From NCBI GenBank assembly GCA_021324935.1, contig JAJPIE010000019.1, positions 1 through 37,392 of the forward strand: DNA of 37,392 nt, read 5' to 3'. Positions within the stretch are counted from its first letter, which is position 1. Every line of letters begins with the position of its first letter. Below the pieces are notes generated by a model that was not told the DNA's origin, made no database searches, and saw nothing but the letters and a program-made list of their open reading frames with translations. Origin of the DNA: Acidobacteriota bacterium. Its GTDB lineage: Bacteria > Acidobacteriota > Terriglobia > Acidiferrales > UBA7541. The translations under genes and the position numbers were made by a program. Shown in pieces: positions 30,862 to 37,392 of the stretch.

Positions 30862-33800
30862 ATGTTCGTGCATTTGCAATGTCACAGCCATTACTCGTTC
30901 TTGCGGGGAGTGAATCCTCCCGAGGAAATCATTGCCGCGGCGGTGGAGCAGAAAATGCCCGCCGTGGCGCTTACCGACACCAATGGGATGTATGCGGCCA
31001 TTCCCTTTTATCAGGCAGCGAAGGCGGCGGGGATAAAGCCAATCGTCGGCGTCGTGCTGGAAATCGAGAGAAGTGAGGAATGGCCCTTCGGCTCCGCTCA
31101 GGGCAAGCGAGTGGCGAGTGACGAGAAAGAGGAAGAAAAAAAGGTTAAGGAAATAAAGGAGGTAAAGGAAGAAGAGAGCGCGGCTCCATCGTTGACGGTA
31201 CGGCCGGCGAATTCGTCTTTGTCCTTTACTTCCTTTACCTCCTCTGCTTCGCCAGTCGTCACGATGGTTTTACTGGCGATGGATGCGGCGGGCTACAGCA
31301 ATTTGTGCCAGTTGACGACGTTGCGGCATTTGGGCGTGTTGCGGCCGGGGCAGGAAGTGTTTGCGGAGGATACGGGGAGGCCGGTGACGCTGGAAAAGTT
31401 GGCGGCGCACAGCACGGGCGTGATTGCACTGTGGCCGGCGGCGGAGATTTTACGCAGTGGGATGGAACAGGTCAGACCTGCTAAGAACCGTCACCTACAA
31501 ACGTTGAAAGAGATTTTTAGGGATCGGCTGTATGTCGCGGTGCGGCATTTGTCGGCGGGGGACGGGCGGGTGTTGCGGGAGGCGCAGCGGGTTGGGCGGG
31601 AGTTGGCAATTCCGCTGGTGGCGACGAATCATGTGCACTTCCTGAAACCGGAAGAGCATCTGCACCATCGCGCGGTGAACGCCGTCCGCACCGGCGGATT
31701 GCTGACCACCGTGGCGCCGCCGGAAATTACCACGCCCGAAGCGTGGTTCAAACCCGCCGCGGAAATGCAGCGATTGTTTCCGGATCACCCGGAACTGCTG
31801 CGCGCCACGCTCGAAATCGCCGACCGCTGCAACCTGGAACTTGAACTGGGCAAGACGATTTTTCCGGAGTTTCCCGTGCCGGAGGGCGAATCGGCGTTTT
31901 CGTATTTGTGGAAGCTGAGTTTCGAAGGCGCGCGCAGGCGTTACCGCCCGTTGCGCCCGGAAGTGCTTTCGCGGCTGACGCATGAATTGGAAGTAATCGA
32001 AAAGCTGCACCTCGCGCCGTATTTCCTCCTGGTGTGGGACATCGTCGAAGAGGCGCGGCGGCGCGGCATCCCGGCGGTGGCGCGCGGGTCGGCGGCAAGC
32101 TCGATGGTCACCTACTGCCTGGGGATTTCCTGCGTGTGCCCGCTGCGCTGGGGGCTCTATTTCGAACGTTTTTTGAATGTGCAGCGCGGCGACTGCCCGG
32201 ATATCGACATCGATATTTGCGGGGCGCGGCGCGACGAACTGCTCGATTACGTCTACGAGCGCTGGGGCGCGGCGCATGTGGCGGGGGACCCGCAAGGTCC
32301 CCGCGTGGCGATGATCGGCAGCTTCATCACCATGCACGCGCGGTTGGCGGTGCGCGAAATCGCCAAGGTATTTGGCGTGCCGCCGGGCGAAGTGAACCAG
32401 TTCACGAAGCGACTCCCGCACCGCCCGGTGCGCGAAATTCTGGAAGCCGTCAAACATTTGCCGGAGGGCCGCACGCTGCCGGTAAACGACGAACCGTGGA
32501 AAACGATCCTGCAGGTGGCTCTGCGGCTGGACGATGCGCCGCGTCACCTGGGCATTCATCCGTGCGGCACGGTGATTTCCGCCCGTCCGCTGACGCATCT
32601 GGCGCCGCTCGAACGCGCAACCAAGGGCATCGTAGTGACGCAATACGATATGAACGCAATTGAGGCGCTGGGGCTGATCAAGATGGACCTGCTGGGGCAG
32701 CGCGGGCTGACGACCATGGCGCTGGCACTGGACAACATTGAGAGGCAGGAGGGAAAGGAAGTTCAAGAGGTAGAGGAGGTAAAGGATCGGAGAGGAGTTG
32801 CAGCGGATGGAGTTACGCCGTGCCCGAAGGCGCGCACAATCGATTTCGAGGCCATACCGGAAAACGATCCGGCGACATGCGAAGTGATCGCCGCGGGGCG
32901 CACGATGGGACTTTTTCAGATCGAGTCGCCGGGCATGCGCGGACTGCTGCGCACGATGAAGGCGCGCACGCTGGAGGAAGTGGCGGCGGCGCTGGCGTTG
33001 ATCCGGCCCGGAGCGGCGGAGTACGGCTCGAAAGAGCTTTTCCTGAAGCGGCTGCGCGGGAAAGAACCGGTGGTGTTTCCGCATGAATCGCTGAAGAGCA
33101 TTCTGGGCGACACGCTGGGCGTGTGTATTTACCAGGAGCAGGTGATGCAGATCGCGCAGGCCGTGGGCAGCATGTCGCTGGCGGAAGCGGACCTGATCCG
33201 GCGCTCGTCGGCCAAATTTTCCGGGCAGCGTGAGCGCGAACGCCTGCGCGGGAAATTCCTGAAGGCGGCGGAGCGCATGGGATTGCAGGGCACGGAACGC
33301 GAAGAGACCTGGATGATGGTGGAAAAATTCGCGGGCTTTGGGTTCTGCAAGGCGCACGCGGCGACGTATGCGGATATTTCGTATCGCATGACCTATCTGA
33401 AGACGCATCACACGGCGGAATTCCTGGCGGCAATGTGCAGCGCGGGCGCGGGCTTTTATCACGTTTCGGCGTACGTGGAGGAAGCAAAACGCTGGGGGAT
33501 CGAGGTACGGCTGCCGTCGGTGAACCGATCGCACATGGAGTACACGGCGGAACGCGGCGTGAACGGGCGGAAGGCGCTGCGCGTGGGTTTGATGCAAGTG
33601 CGTGGGCTGCGCATCGAAACGATTGTGGCGATTGTGCGCGAGCGTGAGGCGCGGGGCATGTTCTGTTCGCTGCAAGACTTTCTGGCGCGCGTGCCGGCGG
33701 AGCGCGACGAAATCGAGGCACTGATCAAGTGCGGGGCGTTTGACGACGTAAGTGGCATGACGCGGGCGGCGATGTTGTGGCAGTGGAATTTGTTGCAGAT

Positions 33801-34440
33801 CAAAAGAAAGGGGGTTAAGGAAATAAAAGAAATAAAGGGGAAGAATGAGTTTCCTGCCGGCATCAACAAAAAGGATTCGCCTTCATCCTTTACTTCCTCT
33901 GCCTCATTCACTTCCCTAACCTCCCCGGCTTCTTCGCCCGCCACTCGCCACTCGCTTGTCCTGAGCGAAGCCGAAGGGCCACTCGCCACTTCTTCGGCAG
34001 CGACAGGAACTTTGTTTGCGGAGATGGAAAGCGACGATGTGGTTGGGGAAATGCTGCGGGGGATCGCGGCGCCGGATTACACACGCGAGCAAAAACTCCG
34101 CTATGAGCGGGAGATTCTGGAGGTTTGCGTCAGCGGCCACCCACTCGACTTTCTATCGCGCAACGACGAAACCTGGAGCGACGAACTCCCTGCCCTGCAT
34201 GGCAAACGCGTGACACTGTGTGGATGGGTGGTCACCTACCGGCACGTGGGCACGAAAAGCTGCCGCAACATGATGTTCGTCACGCTGGAGGACCAGCGCG
34301 GCCTCTTCGAAGTCATTCTCTTCCCCGACGTTTATGACAAATACGGCGGACTAATCTACGAGACACGCGCCATGCGCGTGACCGGCACGGTGATGGAGGG
34401 TGAGCATATCAATGGAGAGAAGTTGGAGAGTTTGAAGTAG
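30862..34440 (+). CDS. dnaE2: Error-prone DNA polymerase III alpha subunit DnaE2 (ImuC) with insertions
   Basis: The 1192-aa protein starts with a PHP domain (VHLQCHSHYSFLRG). It holds the C-family polymerase palm with FLLVWDIVEEARRRGIPAVA, ARGSAASSMVTYC and the catalytic Asp cluster PDIDIDIC (Asp447/449/451). FQIESPGMRGLLR, QEQVMQIAQAVGSMSLAEADLIRR and FGFCKAHAATYADISY follow, then a C-terminal OB fold (GKRVTLCGWVVTYRHV). It is about 100-150 residues longer than usual DnaE2. The excess lies in three Lys/Glu- or Ser-rich inserts near residues 69-131, 627-653 and 981-1045 made of repeat DNA, and a short hairpin insert near residue 475. The core looks intact. It acts with the Y-family protein in damage-induced mutagenesis; no imuA or lexA is seen. 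Confidence 0.92.
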   Translation: MFVHLQCHSHYSFLRGVNPPEEIIAAAVEQKMPAVALTDTNGMYAAIPFYQAAKAAGIKPIVGVVLEIERSEEWPFGSAQGKRVASDEKEEEKKVKEIKEVKEEESAAPSLTVRPANSSLSFTSFTSSASPVVTMVLLAMDAAGYSNLCQLTTLRHLGVLRPGQEVFAEDTGRPVTLEKLAAHSTGVIALWPAAEILRSGMEQVRPAKNRHLQTLKEIFRDRLYVAVRHLSAGDGRVLREAQRVGRELAIPLVATNHVHFLKPEEHLHHRAVNAVRTGGLLTTVAPPEITTPEAWFKPAAEMQRLFPDHPELLRATLEIADRCNLELELGKTIFPEFPVPEGESAFSYLWKLSFEGARRRYRPLRPEVLSRLTHELEVIEKLHLAPYFLLVWDIVEEARRRGIPAVARGSAASSMVTYCLGISCVCPLRWGLYFERFLNVQRGDCPDIDIDICGARRDELLDYVYERWGAAHVAGDPQGPRVAMIGSFITMHARLAVREIAKVFGVPPGEVNQFTKRLPHRPVREILEAVKHLPEGRTLPVNDEPWKTILQVALRLDDAPRHLGIHPCGTVISARPLTHLAPLERATKGIVVTQYDMNAIEALGLIKMDLLGQRGLTTMALALDNIERQEGKEVQEVEEVKDRRGVAADGVTPCPKARTIDFEAIPENDPATCEVIAAGRTMGLFQIESPGMRGLLRTMKARTLEEVAAALALIRPGAAEYGSKELFLKRLRGKEPVVFPHESLKSILGDTLGVCIYQEQVMQIAQAVGSMSLAEADLIRRSSAKFSGQRERERLRGKFLKAAERMGLQGTEREETWMMVEKFAGFGFCKAHAATYADISYRMTYLKTHHTAEFLAAMCSAGAGFYHVSAYVEEAKRWGIEVRLPSVNRSHMEYTAERGVNGRKALRVGLMQVRGLRIETIVAIVREREARGMFCSLQDFLARVPAERDEIEALIKCGAFDDVSGMTRAAMLWQWNLLQIKRKGVKEIKEIKGKNEFPAGINKKDSPSSFTSSASFTSLTSPASSPATRHSLVLSEAEGPLATSSAATGTLFAEMESDDVVGEMLRGIAAPDYTREQKLRYEREILEVCVSGHPLDFLSRNDETWSDELPALHGKRVTLCGWVVTYRHVGTKSCRNMMFVTLEDQRGLFEVILFPDVYDKYGGLIYETRAMRVTGTVMEGEHINGEKLESLK
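31066..31254 (+). repeat. Repeat insertion 1 within dnaE2 (PHP domain)
   Basis: This in-frame segment interrupts the PHP domain. It contains a 39-base unit (31082-31120) whose inverted copy in insertion 3 (33942-33980) matches at 37 of 39 positions. It also has an array of degenerate 9-base units of the type GGTAAAGGA and a 15-bp perfect inverted repeat AGGAGGTAAAGGAAG (31157-31171) / its complement (31229-31243). It is translated as a KVKEIKEVKE and then SFTSFTSSASP stretch. Confidence 0.75.
32281..32304 (+). repeat. Short hairpin insertion within dnaE2
   Basis: GCGGGGGACC (32281-32290) and GGTCCCCGC (32296-32304) pair around CGCAA with one unpaired G. In the protein this adds about seven residues (GDPQGPR) between HVA and VAMIGSF, where related polymerases appear to run straight on. 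It looks like a small in-frame palindromic insertion. Confidence 0.5.
32740..32820 (+). repeat. Repeat insertion 2 within dnaE2
   Basis: In-frame run of degenerate 9-base purine-rich units (GGAAAGGAA, GTTCAAGAG, GTAGAGGAG, GTAAAGGAT), translated as GKEVQEVEEVKD, between the conserved LALDNIE and FEAIPENDPATCEVI parts. It shares the unit type with insertions 1 and 3 but lacks a visible complementary arm. Confidence 0.6.
33802..33996 (+). repeat. Repeat insertion 3 within dnaE2
   Basis: In-frame segment before the OB-fold part. It shares an exact 15-mer GGTTAAGGAAATAAA (33813-33827) with insertion 1 (31143-31157). It also has a pyrimidine-rich complementary-type arm (about 33880-33930) and the inverted copy of the 39-base unit (33942-33980). 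The translation is KGVKEIKEIKG, then SSFTSSASFTSLTSPASS and a Ser/Ala/Glu-rich tail. Confidence 0.75.
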
Positions 34441-34464
34441 GAAACGGAGCATGCCATTTACTTC

Positions 34465-34773
34465 ATGATTCGACAATCGCAAAAGACCGAACGCTCACCC
34501 GAACCGCAGAACGGCCAGCCGGCCGAAAGCGGCGAGGGCTGGCTGGGCCACAACCGCAGCGGCAAGCGACGGCTTTGGGAACGTCTGAACCCCCGGCACC
34601 GCAAGGGACTGCGTGTACTCGCCGAGGCGCTGGCATTGCGGCAAAACCACGCGCGGCTGCCTGAAACCACCCGCAGTCGCCTCGACGCCGCCCTGGGCGA
34701 CCTCGACCGCATCATCCGGCGCATCGCGGCACTGCTGGCGGAGGTAGCACGCCGAACACCACCGGCCGGGTGA
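34465..34773 (+). CDS. Small basic hypothetical protein
   Basis: This 102-aa frame starts 24 bases after dnaE2 on the same strand. The N-terminal third is polar and Pro/Gln-rich; the rest is Arg- and Leu-rich and predicted helical (HRKGLRVLAEALALRQNHARL, then LDAALGDLDRIIRRIAALLAEVARR). No family is recognised and there is no strong ribosome site. A small DNA- or RNA-binding helical protein is possible, but it may be a chance frame in GC-rich DNA. Confidence 0.45.
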   Translation: MIRQSQKTERSPEPQNGQPAESGEGWLGHNRSGKRRLWERLNPRHRKGLRVLAEALALRQNHARLPETTRSRLDAALGDLDRIIRRIAALLAEVARRTPPAG

Positions 34774-34811
34774 GCCTTGCGGGTGTGTACCGGCAGGCAC
34801 ATACTTTTCAC

Positions 34812-35789
34812 ATGAATACAGCCAGGTGTCCCCAAGCCATCCTGGGCCTAGCCGCTTTGCTGGCCGCGAGCGCAGTCGCCCCAGCCGCGCGTGCCGACGA
34901 AATCCGCCTGAAAGACGGTAAAAAGCTGCACGGCGTGATCGTCGCGTACGAAGACAACATGTTCAAGGTGAAAACAGACTTCGGCTACGTGCTGGTGGAA
35001 AAAGATAAGATCGCTTCCATCATTCCGGATACGCCGGCAGATGCCACGGAAGAAAAACCGGCGGCCAAGCCTGCGGGGAAAGGTGCGGGACCGGCCGGCA
35101 AGAGTTCCTCAGATGAAGCGTTGGCGCCGGCCGTGGAAACCAGCAAGCAAGCCAAGACGGCCACCATTCTCGGCAATGCCTCCGCACGGCCAGAGATTCC
35201 ACTCACCACGGCGAAGAGCGACGCTACCCCGCCGCCAATCAAGACTGTCAGCGCCACGCCCAAAGCCCCACTCGCAGCAAACGCGACTCCACCGTCTCCC
35301 CCGAAACCCGAGCCTCCTCCGATCAAAGAAGAGGTCCAGGGGAATCTCTATATCAATCATGAGTACGCCTTCCGCATGTACAAGGCGCCGAGCTGGGAAA
35401 TCATCGGCGATGCGGGCCAGACCCTGCCGAACGCGATCGTGGCGATGGGCACGGACAACGAATCGACGCTGATGGTCGTCGGCTACGAGAAATCGAAGAC
35501 GGCGCTGGAACCGGCGGCTCAGGAAGTGGAAAAGAAACTGAGCGAGGTGTACGACAACTACCACCTGATCTCGCAACGAAAAACCACCGTGAGCGGGCTG
35601 CCTGCAGTTGAGTATCACTACCGGGGAGTGGCCGATGGGCACGATTGGTCGGGCGCATTGGCCGTGGTCGCGCGCAACGGAGAGATTTTCACGATCCTTG
35701 GAATGACCTACGCGGACACCGACCTGATCCAGATTCAAGAGAACGTAATCATGCGCGCTATCGCCAGCCTGGAATTCACCCAGAAATAG
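34812..35789 (+). CDS. Secreted protein with Pro-rich linker and PsbP/DUF1795-like C-terminal domain
   Basis: The 325-aa protein has a signal peptide (CPQAILGLAALLAASAVAPAARA). A short beta domain follows (DEIRLKDGKKLHGVIVAYED, then VLVEKDKIASIIPD), like those in many secreted Acidobacteriota proteins. A long Ala/Pro/Lys-rich linker (about 75-185) comes next, and then a C-terminal alpha/beta domain (NHEYAFRMYKAPSWEI ... FTILGMTYADTDLIQIQENVIMRAIASLEF) of the PsbP/DUF1795-like type. I preferred ATG 34812 at the signal peptide over the GTG at 34770. Function unknown. A weak hairpin GTGAGA/TCTCAC (35790-35811) follows the stop. Confidence 0.75.
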   Translation: MNTARCPQAILGLAALLAASAVAPAARADEIRLKDGKKLHGVIVAYEDNMFKVKTDFGYVLVEKDKIASIIPDTPADATEEKPAAKPAGKGAGPAGKSSSDEALAPAVETSKQAKTATILGNASARPEIPLTTAKSDATPPPIKTVSATPKAPLAANATPPSPPKPEPPPIKEEVQGNLYINHEYAFRMYKAPSWEIIGDAGQTLPNAIVAMGTDNESTLMVVGYEKSKTALEPAAQEVEKKLSEVYDNYHLISQRKTTVSGLPAVEYHYRGVADGHDWSGALAVVARNGEIFTILGMTYADTDLIQIQENVIMRAIASLEFTQK

Positions 35790-35857
35790 GTGAGAGCGCC
35801 CTGAGTCTCACACAACCAGGCGCAGTAGGACACCGTCTGAAGCCCGTCATGCTGGAT

Positions 35858-36757
35858 TTATGCGTGGGCTTCCGGCGGCTTCCGGCTCTCACGAATCATA
35901 TTAATCAGCGCTTGCACGGCGCGCGGCAGGCTGCGGTCCCGGCGATAAACCAACGCCAACTCCCGCCACAGGTCCACGCCTTCCACGTTGAGCAGCTTCA
36001 CTTCCCCGCTCTTCACCTGATCGCGAGCGAAGCTCTCGCTGATGATGGAGATGCCCACGTCGGCGGCAACAAAGGTTTTGATCATGCCCACGCTTGGAAG
36101 CTCCATGGCAATTTGCAGCCGAGAGCGGTGCGGGCGAAACAATTTGTCCAAAACCTGCCGCGTGTATCCGGTCTTCGGGAAGATCAGCGGCGCGGAAACG
36201 ATTTCCTCCAGCGTGACGTGGCTCCGTTGCGCCAGCGGATTCTTGCTGCTGACCATGAAGCGCAGGCGGTCGCGGTTGATCACGTGCATTTTCAGGTTCG
36301 GCGATTTCAATGGCAACGTGACGATGCCTAGGTCGAGCGAGCCTTCCTCCAGCCGCTGCAGAATCTTGTGGCTGAAATTCCGGTAGATGCTGATGTGCAC
36401 CAGGGGGTAGCGGCGTTTAAATTCGGAAAGGATGTCGGGAAGCAGGTAAAGGCAGGTGGCTTCATTCGCTCCGAATGTGACCGGGCCTTGCACGACGCTG
36501 CCGCGGTCCGCAACAATCTGCATCGATTCGTCGCGCAGGCGCAACAAGCGCTCCGCGTATTCGAACAGCACTTCGCCGGCGGGAGTCAGCTCGACGGATT
36601 TTGCGGAGCGATCGAGAAGTTTGGCTTTGTAAGCCTGCTCGAGTTGCCGGATTTGCGCGCTAACCGCGGACTGCGAGCGGAACACCTTTTGTCCCGCTTT
36701 CGAAAAACTTTTCAACTTCGCGACCTGCACAAAGGTAGTCAATTGGTCGAAATCCAT
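35858..36757 (-). CDS. LysR-family transcriptional regulator
   Basis: The 299-aa protein has the N-terminal winged helix-turn-helix (MDFDQLTTFVQVAKLKSFS, then QSAVSAQIRQLEQAYKAKLLDR) and a periplasmic-binding-like effector domain (GPVTFGANEATCLYLLPDIL ... VAADVGISIISESFARDQV), full length for LysR. ATG 36757 is the usual LysR start; a GTG three codons earlier is possible. It lies downstream of and co-directional with the glutamate synthase gene, 64 bases after its stop, so it may be cotranscribed and could regulate nitrogen assimilation (inference only). It converges on the secreted protein gene. Confidence 0.92.
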   Translation of the reverse strand: MDFDQLTTFVQVAKLKSFSKAGQKVFRSQSAVSAQIRQLEQAYKAKLLDRSAKSVELTPAGEVLFEYAERLLRLRDESMQIVADRGSVVQGPVTFGANEATCLYLLPDILSEFKRRYPLVHISIYRNFSHKILQRLEEGSLDLGIVTLPLKSPNLKMHVINRDRLRFMVSSKNPLAQRSHVTLEEIVSAPLIFPKTGYTRQVLDKLFRPHRSRLQIAMELPSVGMIKTFVAADVGISIISESFARDQVKSGEVKLLNVEGVDLWRELALVYRRDRSLPRAVQALINMIRESRKPPEAHA

Positions 36758-36821
36758 AACCCCCACTCTCTTCAGGTCAGTATAGCGAATTCTACATTAG
36801 AAAACGGTTAGGCCACACCGA

Positions 36822-37392
36822 TCAGGCGTAGTGCGGCGCAGAAGCGGCTGGAACAGACAACAACCCCTGGGCGGGAACGCCAAGAGGCGCGGGCGCCTGG
36901 GAACGAAACGCGCGCCAAACTCCTTCCAGCGATTCCTGGAGGTGAATCGGCTGGATGCGGACAAAATTGCGGATTGAGTGCCGCGAGAGCATGCGCGCGG
37001 CCCTCGGGCTGCCGGTGCGCTGATGGTGCAATTCGATGAGCGCCCGGAGATGTTGTTCCTCTATTTCTTCCAGTTCATGCGCCTGCACGAATTCCGCGTT
37101 GAGCACGTCCTCCATTTCGCTGCGCAGCAGGTAAGCGAGCCCTCCCGTCATTCCGGAGCCAAAATTCAGCCCGACGGGGCCAAGAATGGCCGCAATGCCG
37201 CCGGTCATGTATTCGCATCCGTGTTGTCCAAGTCCCTCGACGACCGCGACTGCACCGCTGTTGCGAACTGCGAAGCGCTCGCCGACTTGCCCGGCGATGA
37301 AGAGCTGGCCCGAGGTCGCGCCGTAAAGCACGGTGTTGCCGGCCAGGACGTCTCCGCGCTTTGAGGCGGTATGGCCTGCGCGAATCACGATG
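36822..37392 (-). CDS. gltB: Glutamate synthase large subunit, C-terminal GXGXG domain (partial)
   Basis: The gene enters from the right edge, so only about 190 C-terminal residues are visible. [29 protein letters not shown], then [16 protein letters not shown] and [15 protein letters not shown] are the right-handed beta-helix GXGXG domain of Glt[23 protein letters not shown] and FVRIQPIHL are its usual C-terminal tail. The full enzyme makes glutamate from glutamine and 2-oxoglutarate. A stand-alone GXGXG protein cannot be excluded without the upstream sequence. Confidence 0.88.
   Translation of the reverse strand, partial: IVIRAGHTASKRGDVLAGNTVLYGATSGQLFIAGQVGERFAVRNSGAVAVVEGLGQHGCEYMTGGIAAILGPVGLNFGSGMTGGLAYLLRSEMEDVLNAEFVQAHELEEIEEQHLRALIELHHQRTGSPRAARMLSRHSIRNFVRIQPIHLQESLEGVWRAFRSQAPAPLGVPAQGLLSVPAASAPHYA

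Noticed and set aside
31495..33675. 726-codon minus-strand open frame opposite dnaE2
   Set aside because: Fully antisense to conserved polymerase motifs; composition is His/Arg/Gln-rich and no domain can be recognised.
31141..33930. CRISPR array or VNTR suggested by spaced repeats in dnaE2
   Set aside because: The units are degenerate 9-mers, inside a coding frame, with no regular spacers and no cas genes.
35790..35811. Rho-independent terminator after the secreted protein gene
   Set aside because: The stem has only six pairs with a ten-base loop and no T-run, so it is not called as a terminator.

Overview
The window looks like a chromosomal segment of a GC-rich soil bacterium, most probably an Acidobacteriota (Terriglobia-type). 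This rests on the mix of families: a Tat-exported GH51 arabinofuranosidase with an SSS sugar symporter, a Tat-exported SpdH-like flavoenzyme, DUF2911, a patatin/Omp85 protein, and a DinB-DnaE2 pair carrying many small hairpin repeats. The assignment is inference, because no rRNA or other phylogenetic marker is present.

Layout. (1) 1-3984: the start of a possible TetR-type regulator, tRNA-Ser(GGA) and tRNA-Gln(TTG), then three overlapping genes for an amino-deoxysugar nucleotide: NAD-dependent dehydratase/epimerase, NeuC-like hydrolysing 2-epimerase, and PLP sugar aminotransferase. The first start codon lies five bases after the tRNA-Gln. (2) 12581-4059, minus strand: a seven-gene L-arabinose operon. 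In transcription order it encodes GH51 arabinofuranosidase, aldose 1-epimerase, AraD, Na+/solute symporter, a 71-aa membrane protein, a fucose-isomerase-fold isomerase in the place of AraA, and AraB. Together they release arabinose, mutarotate it, import it and convert it to D-xylulose 5-phosphate. (3) 13037-22720: ordinary genes, namely a GT2 glycosyltransferase with an overlapping methyltransferase, a secreted NTF2-like protein, the Tat flavoenzyme, a TMEM175-like channel, a one-helix membrane protein, an EamA transporter, and a patatin-POTRA-barrel outer-membrane protein.

(4) 22721-27750: an accessory patch, visibly AT-richer between about 23.7 and 26.6 kb. It is bounded by a 5'-truncated REP-associated transposase and a 5'-truncated IS256-type transposase. 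Inside are a three-gene operon (four-helix membrane protein, two-helix/coiled-coil membrane protein, intact EEP-family hydrolase) with a good promoter, a membrane-anchored tail-collar-like gene broken by one base, and a gene cut after 35-40 codons. (5) 27751-34440: a DUF2911 protein diverging from a mutagenic-repair cassette, a Y-family polymerase followed by DnaE2. The cassette has a near-consensus promoter with a LexA-like direct repeat in its spacer. It is colonised by small repeats: REP elements of the form GTAG plus hairpin, and three in-frame low-complexity insertions plus a short hairpin inside dnaE2 itself. (6) 34465-37392: two hypothetical proteins (one secreted), a LysR regulator, and the C-terminal GXGXG domain of glutamate synthase, which runs off the end.

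The most unusual features are the repeat-riddled dnaE2/dinB cassette with compensatory REP pairs next to a decayed RAYT, and the EEP/membrane-protein operon in the island.
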